A DNA stretch of 35,414 bases from Triangularia verruculosa (Eukaryota > Ascomycota > Sordariomycetes > Sordariales > Podosporaceae), in assembly GCA_033296885.1 (NCBI GenBank), contig MU864077.1, forward strand, positions 1 through 35,414. Reading direction: 5' to 3'. Both the position numbers and the translations under genes were made by a program. The first letter of the stretch is position 1, and every line of letters starts with the position of its first letter. Under the pieces are notes generated by a model, which had not been told where the DNA came from, ran no database searches, and saw only the letters and a program-made list of their open reading frames with translations. Shown here one piece after another: positions 21,093 to 30,490 of this stretch.

Positions 21093-22568
21093 CTAGGCAC
21101 TGCCATCATCGCCCATACCATGCTGACCGGTGCCAATCTGATTCCCTGCCCCTCCAGGCTGGTTCTGACCTGCAGTGGCCTCTTCGTACTCGGCATATTG
21201 AAGGGCCAATTGCTTCGCCGTGACCTCGAGTTGATAGAACAGCCGTGTAGCACGGTCAGCAGCCCGAACTTCGCTCATAGCTTTGCTCACCAATTGCTGG
21301 AGCAATGGGTTGTTGTTCAGAGACGGCACACCTCCTCCGGTGAAGTTGATAGCTTGCATGGCATTAGAATGAGCCGGTGGCAAGAGTGAATGCGTCGGTG
21401 TGTACCGATAGTTTGCATCCGCAGGCAGAGCCGCGCCTGCCGTCGGTATGATGCCAGGATGTTGAGCCATGGGCTGCTGAGTACGGGTTTCTGTTTATTG
21501 TCAGTACAGGTGTCACGACAATGAAGACGGCAAAGTCGTACCATGAAAACTACACCGAGCTCCGCTTGCATTAAACCAACAGTTGGCACAGCTGCCACAC
21601 ATCTGGCCATCTACTACCACACATGTACTCCAAGGCCCGTGACCTTTGTGGCAGTTCTTACACGGTTGCGGAGCAAGCGTCCCTGAAATATGAGCAAAAA
21701 GGGCCTCCACGTTACTCCGCCGATTCAGGTTCAGAGATTGCTCCGGTCGACGTTGGTTAGCGAGACGTCTACCGGGCTCACGGGCCAACCGTTTCGCCAG
21801 CGCGCTCTCGACGCTGAGGTTATGATAGCCAGACTCGCGCGCAAGGTCTTCAGTGAGTCCCATGACCTGAGGCTCCATCTGCTGGGGGGCGCTCATCTGG
21901 GCCTGGGGCTGTTGCTGATGTTGCTGATGTTGCTGCTGTTGGTGTTGCTGCGGTTGGTGCTGGTGTTGTTGTTGCTGATGCTGCTGCTGTTGCTGAGCAT
22001 GTGCGAGCCCCTGCTGCATCTCTTGAATGTGATCGTGGACACTCTGGCCAACGACACCTCCTCCGACAACATTAGCACCGCTGTTAGCCAGCATGTTGGC
22101 GGTTGATAGGTCAACGTGTTGTTGAAGACCAGAGCCTCCGACTGAGTGATCATCCTCCTCCATATCGGCATCGGGTTCCGCCTCGCCGTGAGCATCCACA
22201 TTGCCAAGTTCTGATTCCATAGCGGCAGCCGCGTAGTCTTCGACGCCCATGGGTACTCCAACTCCAACTCCGACGTCCACGCCTACGTTGTCGAACACGG
22301 AATGGTCCGGTTCGGGCTTGAGTTCTTCCAGGGCGTGCTGGGCGTGCTGGGCGGCGGCCACGTAAGGCGCAGCGTGCACTCCGTACTGAGCTTGAGCCTG
22401 CTGGTGGGCTTGAGCCTGGGCCTGTGCCTGCTGGTGAATTTGGTGGGCGTGGACGTCGAGTTGAGTGCCGGGGACAACACCACGGGTGGGGCGACCGCGT
22501 GCCGTGGGCTGCGGCTTCGTCACCTTGTTCGGTCGGCCGCGCTGCGGACGGGAGACGGTTGATGTCAT
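21093..22568 (-). CDS. Q-rich DUF3716 (cysteine-cluster) protein with AT-hook-like N-terminus
   Basis: Two exons, 22568-21542 and 21490-21093, with a 51-nt intron (21541-21491, GTACGA...ACAG) give 474 aa. Residues 303-339 hold CKNC...C...CGSCANC...C (Cys 303, 306, 316, 324, 327, 330, 339), the pattern of the fungal DUF3716 cysteine cluster, presumably metal-binding. Two RGRP motifs (about 10-13 and 24-27) resemble AT-hooks, so DNA binding in the nucleus is a reasonable inference. There are two low-complexity Gln tracts: QA/HQ repeats at about 42-62 and QQQ/HQ repeats near 190-225. A VGVDVGVGVGV stretch and an acidic region (PDADMEEDD) lie between them. The second exon ends in a helix-like segment (LVSKAMSEVRAADRATRLFY) that may be a coiled coil. 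Probably a chromatin or transcription protein; the exact function is unknown. Confidence 0.88.
21900..22010 (-). repeat. CAG/CAA-rich repeat encoding Gln/His tract
   Basis: Imperfect CAG/CAA/CAC repeats inside exon 1 of the DUF3716 gene encode a Gln/His-rich tract with QQQQ and HQ units. The tract resembles prion-like or polyQ activation domains and is likely to vary in length between strains. Confidence 0.75.
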
Positions 22569-23952
22569 GCTCGTGTCCGAATAGGACTCTAAAAATGCCC
22601 CGAAGCTCTAGGCGGCGTGTGGTCGCAGAGCTGGTTCGGGGAGGGATTGGTGATGTCGAGCAGCTGTCGTCAGCTGTAAAGTGCGCGTTTGGGATGTCGA
22701 CGTTGGAAAGGAGCGCGGGCTGAGAGCTGAGAGCTGAAAGCAGCCTGCAGAGCGTCTTGCCAGCTGCGGAGTTTTTTGGAAAAAGGATTGCCCAATCAGA
22801 GCTTTGCTTCGCGCCTACGCTATCTCTTCAAAAACTGGCGTCTACCTGGCCCGTGCGTTGATATCGCTTATTCGATATTCACATTCCGCAACTTGCACCA
22901 ACTGCTATTATGGTCACCGAGAAGCGCATTCCACACGGCCACTTTATACCTCACTCCCGTCAGCTTTGTTTTTCTCTCTCATGTCTGCTCATACCTGCCA
23001 ACATGCGGTTTGGGTCTCAGCTGTCTGTCATACCACTGATTGCTGGTGACTCTAGCCTTTCCCCCACCTCACCTGCCACTCATTGCTAAAGTCAGCGAAG
23101 CGTCTCTTCGGCGACGGGACGCTTGCTCCAAGCTGGACCTAGGGGTCTCCAAGGGTTTGCCCACACTGCAGCTACTGTCCTTTTTGTCCATCTGCCCGGC
23201 TTTTGGTGTCTGAAACACGACATGTCATTTCGTGTTTTGCCCTCTATTCATCCATTCTTCTACACGGCATGTCACGGCATGTGCCTGTCTCACACGTCGT
23301 CAGTCGGTGACTGATTCCATCATCTGGCGTTGAGAATCCAGTGGATGTCAATTTTGGAGATCATGACAGGTCCGGGGATGCCGCACAGTGTGTAGGCTGG
23401 CGGTGGCAACACAGCGGTCAGAATCCGGCAGGTTGTATCGGTATCGGGTGTCAACCGTGCCAAGGTCGGTAGATGGCTTTGGAAGGACAATACCGTCTCG
23501 AGTGCGGCTCCAATCATGTTTTATCCATGCTACAAATTTCCTTATTCAGCGCCCTCCAACAAGCCACTGGTCCCGTCGATCGGTACGACATGCGGCGGCC
23601 AAGAGGGTCCTCGGTGACGGGATAGGGCTTAGTGCCGTCTATTCCAGTGATATACGCCCTTCAACAACACAACGTGGGGTCTATGCTGCATGTCGAGCAC
23701 AATAGCTACCGGTACCGCTCGCTCCCTTCGGGAGTGTCCCCGAATCCCGAGCAGTCTAGATCACGCAGATGCTCTAAAGACGGGAAGATGCACCCTACCG
23801 GGTGGGGTACGGGAGGCTGCAAGATGTCTATGAGTCTTCTGTACGTTTAGGGGGCCCCTAAACATCATGACCTGTAGACAACCATTTTGTCTTTTGCGTC
23901 TTTCGCCTTGTGGTTTCTAGTCTCCCAGAGAGGCAGAAACGCCTCCCGAGCC
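22569..23952. other. 1.4 kb divergent spacer (DUF3716 / DUF4419 genes)
   Basis: Contains the promoters of both divergent genes. Short frames (for example 22776-23049, 23388-23705) show no domain or coding bias. The notable element is the 19-nt palindrome at 23845-23863. No RNA gene was seen. Confidence 0.5.
23845..23863. promoter_or_regulatory. 19-nt palindrome upstream of the DUF4419 gene
   Basis: GTTTAGGGGGCCCCTAAAC has perfect 9-bp arms around one central G and lies 90 bp upstream of the proposed start codon. The arms place AGGGG and CCCCT back to back; AGGGG/CCCCT is the stress response element core known in fungi. It could be a dimeric operator in DNA or, if transcribed, a hairpin in the leader. 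Confidence 0.45.
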
Positions 23953-25155
23953 ATGCCTATCACCATCTACCCATCGTGCCATCCACCAGAAACTGCCCGT
24001 CTCCACCAGACCTACACCCGAGTCACTTCCCCAGAGCAGTTGCTGCTGTCTATAACCAGCCATGAAACAGACACAACCTCCAGATCCTCCCCTCCTCGAA
24101 CGCGACCCATAGTCCAGTCGTCCTTCTCACCATCTCCATCAACTTCATCAACCACTCTCTATGCGGCTAAAAATGGACTTGTCTACAGCTTGATGGAAGC
24201 CTACTCCAACCACCACAACATCATCCTCCGGCCCGACGACGTCTGGCTCGCCATATTATCACAGTTATCAGTCTATATCAACACCAACGCCTCTCTCCTC
24301 CAACACTTATTCATCCCCTCATCAAAAAAGCATGGCCCAAAAAAGGAGCTATACATCCCGGTTGAACTCACCCCAACCCTCAATCATGGCGCTCTAGCCC
24401 ATCAGATGGCCTCAACCCTGCTCTCGTCATCTCTGACAAACCCCGACATAGCCCACAGGTTTTTCATACCGTCATTTACCACAACAACCGAAACAGACGA
24501 AATCACTGCTTCCATTCTGTTGATGGGCTCCATGCAAAAGTACTTTGTCTACAACTGGGGAACCCGGTGTGGTATCCCGTCTGTGACCCTCCTCGGCGAT
24601 CAAAGCGACTGGGAGAAGATGTTTCACCGTTGCGAGGAGTTCCTCGGCAGTGGCAAATTCGGCTCCGGGGCTAGGGAGTGGTGGAGGGGTGGGCTGGGCT
24701 ACGTCCTCTCCAACTTTGCGAGATCATATCAAGACCCAGCGGGGAGAGATACAAAGGCATTCTGGCAGAGGGTGCTGGACAGGCATGAACCGAATGGCTC
24801 TGGGCAAACGACGTTCACCGGCTGGGTGATAAATGGCTTTTGCTGGTGGGACGAAACAGGGAGGCATGACCCAGGAAAGATCAGAAACGGCATGACGAGG
24901 GGAGAAATGCCGATGGGGTTCGGGAAGTGCCCGGTTAGTCTGTGGGGTAATGGCGTGGAGATCAAGACCGAGATGATTGCTGGGACGATCGGGATAAGGT
25001 CTGGCAGGATGGGGGAGATGCTGAGGAGGGTGGAGGAAGAAGAATGGCCCGGCGGGAGGCCGGAAGGAGGAAGGATACAACAAAGAGGAGGGGAGACAAG
25101 CGAAAAGATGGATACCCTTCGGCCAGTGGTGGGCTGGTTCATGTATCTGGTTTGA
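23953..25155 (+). CDS. DUF4419 domain protein
   Basis: A single exon from ATG 23953 (G at -3) encodes 400 aa. The sequence runs MPITIYPS..., then ...AKNGLVYSLMEAYSNHHN, LRPDDVWLAILSQLSVYINTN, ILLMGSMQKYFVYNWGTRCGIPSVTLLGDQSDWEKM, FWQRVLDRH, TTFTGWVINGFCWWDE and a closing LRPVVGWFMYL. This order matches the DUF4419 family, common in fungi and of unknown biochemical function. Length is typical. The frame stays open upstream to 23887 without an ATG, so 23953 is the first usable start. A serine/threonine/proline-rich insert (about residues 38-65) is probably disordered. No signal peptide or membrane segment. The 3' end converges on TSC10 with 231 bp between stops. Confidence 0.88.
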   Translation: MPITIYPSCHPPETARLHQTYTRVTSPEQLLLSITSHETDTTSRSSPPRTRPIVQSSFSPSPSTSSTTLYAAKNGLVYSLMEAYSNHHNIILRPDDVWLAILSQLSVYINTNASLLQHLFIPSSKKHGPKKELYIPVELTPTLNHGALAHQMASTLLSSSLTNPDIAHRFFIPSFTTTTETDEITASILLMGSMQKYFVYNWGTRCGIPSVTLLGDQSDWEKMFHRCEEFLGSGKFGSGAREWWRGGLGYVLSNFARSYQDPAGRDTKAFWQRVLDRHEPNGSGQTTFTGWVINGFCWWDETGRHDPGKIRNGMTRGEMPMGFGKCPVSLWGNGVEIKTEMIAGTIGIRSGRMGEMLRRVEEEEWPGGRPEGGRIQQRGGETSEKMDTLRPVVGWFMYLV

Positions 25156-25386
25156 ATTATGTTGGGAGCATACCCCTTCTGGAAAGGGGCAGGATCAAAA
25201 TGGACGACGACAGAGGGCAGATTGATACCACGTTTTGCATATCATGGCGTAATGACAAATTCCTTATTATCTCATACCTCCATTATAGTACAGTCTTTGC
25301 TGTCCTTCCATATCCATACATGGGCAATTTCGACCATTAATCATTCCGTTTCCCAACTCTAACCCATCGAGGAACTGCCAACCACC

Positions 25387-26542
25387 TCAAGCAGCAGCCT
25401 TCTTCACATGAGGATGCCCATTCTGTCTCGCCCACCCCGTCACCTGCGCATTCATGATCCTAATCACAAAAAAGTAAATCACCGGTACCACCCAGCCCAC
25501 CAACGTATCCCACACCCAGTTGTTCCTTTCACTCCCGCCCAAAATCCCACACCTCATCAGATTCCCCAGCATCGACACCGAAATATTATACTCCCCCTTC
25601 TCCAACCCCTTCACCGCCCTCTCCGCCACCGTCTCAGGACTCTCCGCCGGCTCATCCTTCTCCAGATCCAACGTAATCTGCGGCTTCGTCTTATTCTCCC
25701 TCTCCAACCCCGGAGAAGTAATCGTGCCAGGGTACACAACATGCACCTTCACCGGATTATCCGGATACAGATTCAGCTCCATATTCAACGTATCCGCCAA
25801 CCCCCTCAACGCCCACTTGGACGGCGTATACGGCCCATACCCCACAATCGCAAACAGCGCCAACATGCTCGCCGTAAACACAATGTGCTTCGGCTCTGGC
25901 TTCTCCCCAATCACGCTACTCTTCTCCGGGGCGTTTTCCGGAGCGAGCCACTCCTTCAGAATCGCCCGGGACATCTCGGCCGAGCCAAAGAAATTGACGT
26001 CCATGTTGCGTCTCGTCGCAGCAATGGAGTCGTTTTCTGGGTCGGCCCAGAGCATAGGGGTGGATAGTCCGGCAATGCACCAAACGATGTCGGGGGACTT
26101 GCCGCCGTTCCAGGCGATGGCCTGGGCGATGACGGACTCGGCGTATCCGTGCTCCGACACGTCGGCGGAGATGTAGGTGAATTTCTGGCGGGAGGGGGAC
26201 TTGGCCGAGGATTTGACCTTGACGAGGGCTTCCTCTAGGCGGCCGACGTTGCGGGAGACGAGGATGAGGGAGGCGCCTTTGGAGGAGAGGAGCTGGGCGG
26301 CGGCTAGGCCCATGCCTTCTGAGGCACCGGTGATGAGGATGGTCTGGGAAAATGGGTGAGTTATGAGATTGGGGCGGGTGAGGGAGGGAGGTGGAATGAC
26401 ATACCTTGCCATCGACGGGGAAGTGGTTGACGTTGCTGAAGAGACCCATTTTCTTGATGATGAAGATGGCGAAGAGGGCGACGGTGGCGGCTGGTCCGGC
26501 GTATTGGGCTGGGATGCCGAGTCGTTTTTCGAGGATGTCCAT
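25387..26542 (-). CDS. TSC10: 3-ketodihydrosphingosine reductase
   Basis: Two exons, 26542-26405 and 26343-25387, with a 61-nt intron (GTATGT...CCAG) in phase 0 give 364 aa. It is a short-chain dehydrogenase: the cofactor motif TGASEGMG is at 51-58, NMDVNFFG at 159-166, the catalytic serine is probably S205 (FTASMLA), and YTPSK (Y218, K222) is the active-site pair. An N-terminal membrane segment (about 16-31, GPAATVALFAIFIIKK) and a C-terminal hydrophobic stretch (about 324-343, WDTLVGWVVPVIYFFVIRIM) fit ER anchoring. Tsc10/KDSR reduces 3-ketodihydrosphingosine to dihydrosphingosine with NADPH, the second step of sphingolipid synthesis, on the cytosolic face of the ER. The tail ends KKAAA, one residue off a canonical KKXX retrieval signal. 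Start context CACAATGG is strong. Confidence 0.93.
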
Positions 26543-26817
26543 TGTGAAAAGCGGTGATGATAGAGGGTGAGATGTGAGATTTAAATGATGTGAGGCGTAG
26601 CAAAGTCGGGCAGGCTGGTTCGACAGCACTCGCAAGAGATCGGAATAAGTGTCCGTGGGGCTCGGATTTGCTATCTCCTTTCAACCACCTCAACGACTTG
26701 TTATAGCTAGGGAAGCTATGTGATATGTGATGAGACCGTTGTGAAAGACGTTTGGTCGTCAACTATTCAGGGGGCGGATTCGATTGACTTTATGGCTTGA
26801 AGTCTGGCACGTTCCCA

Positions 26818-26863
26818 CAGGAAGGTCCAGTGTGGGGTTACAGCGCTGTCCAAGACCTTCCTG
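26818..26863. repeat. inverted repeat with 10-bp arms
   Basis: CAGGAAGGTC at 26818-26827 pairs perfectly with GACCTTCCTG at 26854-26863 around a 26-nt loop. It lies about 275 bp upstream of the TSC10 start and about 500 bp upstream of the SAS10 start. It could be a paired factor site or a chance hairpin. Confidence 0.4.
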
Positions 26864-27207
26864 CAGGCGCATTTTCTAGGCTTATCTCAGGTAGGAAGGT
26901 ACAAAGAGTGATGCTAAATGATAGAGGGAAGGCATGACAGAAGGCGAATGGATTGGTCTTCTTAACAGATACTCTATTTCTAGTTGTCTTAAGCCTAACG
27001 GTTTTGATACTAATCTTGAGTTATGATGACCTAGTGGTGAAGCTTCACAGTGAGATCAAGCTCTCAGTGGAGAGCTGCTGTCTTGTGGTGAGGGTACCGC
27101 TGGACGAGCAGCTGAAAGTGGATCTCGAAATCAGTGGGGTAGCGGGAAAGGTGGGGCGGACCCAGCCTGCAGGTTCGCTCGGTCGGTGAAGCAGCGAGAG
27201 CCAGCAG

Positions 27208-27221
27208 AAAAAATTCTGCCG
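27208..27221 (+). promoter_or_regulatory. RRPE-like element upstream of SAS10
   Basis: AAAAAATTCTGCCG, about 137 bp upstream of the SAS10 start, is identical to 6209-6222 upstream of URB2, the other ribosome-biogenesis gene here. The flanks differ, so this is not a copied block. Probable shared cis-element; the binding factor is unknown. Confidence 0.5.
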
Positions 27222-27357
27222 CTTTGAACCTTCAAAAAGTTCAAGACAACCAGAAATCAGCACCCCACATTTGGTCACAGGCGGTTTACAATTGCGCCTG
27301 GCCTTCCCCAACACTCGGCATCGCTTCTTTTGTTCTCTACAACACAGACCAGTCACA

Positions 27358-29332
27358 ATGGCCAAGAAAAGAAGAGTCTCCCGCAAGGCGGAGCCGTCCG
27401 GTCCCCGCGAGGTCGACGCCAAAGACGCCAGTTTGACCATCAAGGACTACCGAGATGTCGCCGACTCTGGAGACGAGTACTGGGCCGAGAAGGATCAAAT
27501 TATGCTCGACAGCGAGGACGAACAACCGCGCTCGAAGCGCCTCAAGAAGGAAGACGACTTTTTAGAGGTTTCCGACGAGGAGGTCTTCCAACAGGACGAA
27601 TCCGACGAGAGCGAAGAGGAGGCGCCGGCTAAGAAGGGGAAGGGCAAGAAGGTTATCGAGCAGTATTCAGAGGATGAGGAGGAGCAAGAGGGCGAGGAGG
27701 AGGGTGATGAGGGCTGGTGGGGTTCTAGCAAGAAGGAATACTATGATGCTGATCAGATCGAGACCGAGGCCGATGCTTTGGTAGGTTTTCCGCGCCTTCC
27801 GACCGGGCGCAAGTGCAAGGGCTGACATACAACGTGTAGGCGGAAGAGGTAGAGGCCAAGCGTCTCCAGGCCAAGAAATTGGCCAAGATGCAGGAGGAAG
27901 ATTTCGCTTTCGACGAGGACGAGTGGATGGCACCAAAAGGAGAGGCCGGCGAGGAAGAAGTCGTCACAGAGGTTCTGAAAGAAGTGGAAGTAAGGGAGGA
28001 TATGACCCCGGAAGAAAGATACAAGCTGCTCCAGTCTCGGTACCCGGAGTTTGAATACTTGGTGGACGAGTTCGCAGAGCTACAGCCAGTTCTTTCGCAG
28101 TTACAGAAGGATGCTGCCGAAAAGCCTGCCAAGTCACTGGAGGTGGTCAAGTCGTGGATTCTGGGGTGCTATGTTGCCTCTCTGGCGAGTTACTTTGCGC
28201 TCCTTACATCACCAACAAGAGACGGGAACGGTTCTGTAGCGACGCTCAGCCCATCAGAGCTGAGAGACCACGAGGTTATGGGGACTCTAATGGAGTGCAG
28301 AGAGGCCTGGCTCAAGGTTAAGCAATTCAGACCAGCCAAGCCTGTTACCTCAGAAACGGGCATGCTTTCGCCACCAGAAGAGGAGGACGAAGAGATGCTC
28401 GACATCGACGAGCCCGCCAGAAAGAAGAAGACGAAGTTGTCAAAGGCCGAGATCAGAGCCAAGGAGAAGAAGGAGGCCGACAAGGCGAGGAAATCCAAGG
28501 CGGTCGAGAAGTCTTTGGCCGATCTGTCAACTCTGCTCAAGAGCGGCAAGAAGTCTGCCAAGGAGGACGTCGATCGCGCTGTATCGACAAATGGTGCGGG
28601 TATGGACGACGATTATTCCGACTTTGGCGAGGAGGATGCTTTGGACGAGCGTGCTGCTGCCGACAAGGCCAAGCGCAAGAAGAGCTTGAAGTTCTACACT
28701 TCGCAAATCGTACAAAAGGCCAACAAGCGTGCTGGAGCTGGTCGCGATGCTGGTGGTGATATGGATATTCCTTATCGCGAGCGTTTGGTAAGTTTCATTC
28801 CCATGTGTTCTCCCTATCGACAGTGCTAACAATGCCACAGCGGGACCGCCAAGCACGCCTGAATGCTGAGGCCGAACGCCGCGGCAAGAAGGACAGCAAG
28901 TTCGGCGCCGGCGCTGAGCTGGGCGGCGATGACAGCGAGGGTGATGAGGCCACGGCTAAGCAAGTCCGCGGCGACGAGGATGAGTATTATGATATGGTAG
29001 CCCAGAAGACGCAGCAGAAGAAGGCCGACAAGGCGGCTCGCTTCGAAGCGCTGGCCCAGGCGAAGAAGGACGAGCGCATTGTGGAACAGCAGGAGCTCGG
29101 CCCAGACGGCAAGCGCCAGATCACATACCAGATCCAGAAGAACAAGGGCTTGACGCCATTCCGGAAGAAGGAGGTGCGCAACCCGCGTGTGAAGAAGAGG
29201 ATGAAGTACGAGGAGAAGAAGAAGAAGCTCAAGAGTGTACGGGCCGTGTACAAGGGCGGCGAGGGCAAGGGCGGTTACCAGGGAGAGTTGTCTGGTATCA
29301 AGACGAACCTCGTCAAGAGTACCAAGTTGTAA
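27358..29332 (+). CDS. SAS10: Sas10/Utp3 SSU-processome protein
   Basis: Three exons, 27358-27780, 27840-28787 and 28841-29332, give 620 aa. Introns are 59 nt (GTAGGT...GTAG, branch GCTGAC) and 53 nt (GTAAGT...ACAG, branch GCTAAC), both in phase 0. The N-terminus is basic then strongly acidic (EEDEEEQEGEEE-like runs, about 60-130). The Sas10/Utp3/C1D domain lies at about 198-265 (YKLLQSRYPEFEYLVDEFAE through SWILGCYVASLASYFALL). The conserved C-terminal Sas10 domain carries RNPRVKKRMKYEEKKKKLKS and ends GELSGIKTNLVKS. In yeast Sas10/Utp3 is an essential U3 snoRNP-associated component of the small-subunit processome in the nucleolus, needed for 18S rRNA maturation. Overall length and order match the family. 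Start context CACAATGG is strong. Confidence 0.96.
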
Positions 29333-29502
29333 ATGTATTAATAGCGAAATATATGGGCGTCTGGGTCCCAAAATCTTGACCAACTTTGGGGTGCCTTCGA
29401 GATGGAGAACGGCTTGGCTGGATATTTTCACCTGCGACGAGCGTTTGTCACAGTCATGTGTTGCAAGTCTGACCTATTCACTCATCCAATAGGAGATTGG
29501 AA

Positions 29503-29574
29503 GGTTGTATAGTGTAGCGGTTAGCACCCCAGATTCTGATTCTGGTAACCCCGGTTCGATTCCGGGTACGACCT
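29503..29574 (+). tRNA. tRNA-Gln (anticodon CUG)
   Basis: A 72-nt cloverleaf without intron. The acceptor stem GGTTGTA pairs with TACGACC (one G-U), with discriminator T. The anticodon stem CCAGA/TCTGG encloses the loop TTCTGAT, giving anticodon CTG, which reads CAG (Gln). The T arm contains GGTTCGATTCC, the B-box consensus. A Pol III terminator follows. It lies 170 bp downstream of SAS10 on the same strand but is an independent Pol III unit. Confidence 0.95.
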
Positions 29575-29579
29575 CATTC

Positions 29580-29590
29580 TTTTGCTTTTT
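29580..29590 (+). terminator. Pol III terminator of tRNA-Gln
   Basis: TTTT at 29580-29583 and TTTTT at 29586-29590 begin 6 nt after the tRNA 3' end, the usual position and form of RNA polymerase III termination signals. Confidence 0.75.
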
Positions 29591-30490
29591 CTGCACAAAA
29601 CAAATGATAATTATTCATTATGCTTTTTACTAGCTATGCTCGGCCTATCTATGTCTACATGTGTTTTTCTTTCATTTCTCTTCCTGACTCCATTCTCACC
29701 TCAATCTCAACGCCCAACCAGGCATGCACGCGTATCAGGGACACCACTGAATGAAGACTGAGCTCTCTTAAAGTGTCCAATCAGATCCCAGATGTTCGAG
29801 GGGTCCTCGGATCCTTCTCCGTCCAAGAGGTGATCGTCCTCTCACCTCCCTTTGTTCAACCGTGGTGTAGCAGATAAAGCTCGTCGGACATGACGTCATA
29901 TTGTAAGTCTCCCCACCAACGTCATCTCAAACGGTCTCCCAAATCTCAGCTCCGGGCGGTTTAGCACTAACATTGGCAAAGTTTAGGTGCTTGTCGACGC
30001 TCCATCCAAATAGAAGACAAATATGTTACGTAAGTCTGGTTCAACAAGTGTTGAACAGAGGGATCTATTGTGTTGAGGTTCTGTGGAATGGAGATGATGG
30101 CAAACGCAGTCTCGACGGTGATCCTTCTTGGCCGGATCTCCAATGGCACCAGCTGCTTCTCGGTGGTGCCATTGCAAGATCGGAAGAGCATGCCGTTTAG
30201 GTGTCTTGACAAGGTAAAGAGATAGCGTAGGACGGGTTGGCGGCTGGTAAGCATGACTGGCTCCTGGCAACCGCCTACGTCACTGTGCCTTCCCCGACTT
30301 GAGATGGATGTCGGCGCGATGAGGTAGTGCACCCATCAAGGCAACCACCCGCCATTAAACAAGCATATAAACTGTTTGCTTTCTTGCTCGGCGAGTCTGT
30401 TCCCACTTCATTAACTGACCTTGAGATATTCGTGAACCACACTGCCGTCCACCACTACTGTATTTCGATCATAGCAAGTTCCCAGCCAAC
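29591..30490. promoter_or_regulatory. spacer and promoter of the LEA-like gene
   Basis: About 900 bp without coding evidence. It contains a perfect CRE palindrome TGACGTCA (29891-29898), an ACGTCA half-site (29919-29924), TACGTCA (30276-30282), an AGGGG stress-element core (29799-29803) and a TATA-like CATATAAAC near 30363-30371, about 125 bp before the next start codon. Together these look like a stress-inducible promoter. Confidence 0.5.
29891..29898. promoter_or_regulatory. CRE palindrome TGACGTCA
   Basis: Perfect 8-bp ATF/CREB recognition sequence about 590 bp upstream of the LEA-like gene. Two weaker ACGTCA-containing sites follow at 29919 and 30276. In fungi such sites are bound by Atf1/AtfA-type bZIP factors downstream of the stress MAPK. 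Occupancy here is inferred only. Confidence 0.45.

Larger units (their letters stand above)
26543..27357. other. divergent spacer between TSC10 and SAS10
   Basis: This 815-bp spacer must hold both promoters. It contains a 10-bp perfect inverted repeat (26818-26827 with 26854-26863) and the RRPE-like 14-mer (27208-27221). The open frame at 26953-27189 plus looks hydrophobic at first but has no domain and is not supported. Confidence 0.5.

Noticed and set aside
25408..26176. Two plus-strand frames of more than 215 codons antisense to TSC10
   Set aside because: They are shadows of the TSC10 exon, caused by its C-rich third positions. The minus-strand SDR motifs and intron are decisive.
26953..27189. 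78-codon plus frame with a hydrophobic start in the TSC10-SAS10 spacer
   Set aside because: It has no homology that I recognise, no intron or promoter support, and it overlaps the divergent promoter region.
28826..29431. 201-codon Leu-rich minus-strand frame opposite the SAS10 3' exon
   Set aside because: The leucine runs are the complement of Lys/Glu codons (AAG/GAG) in SAS10. There is no independent support for a membrane protein.
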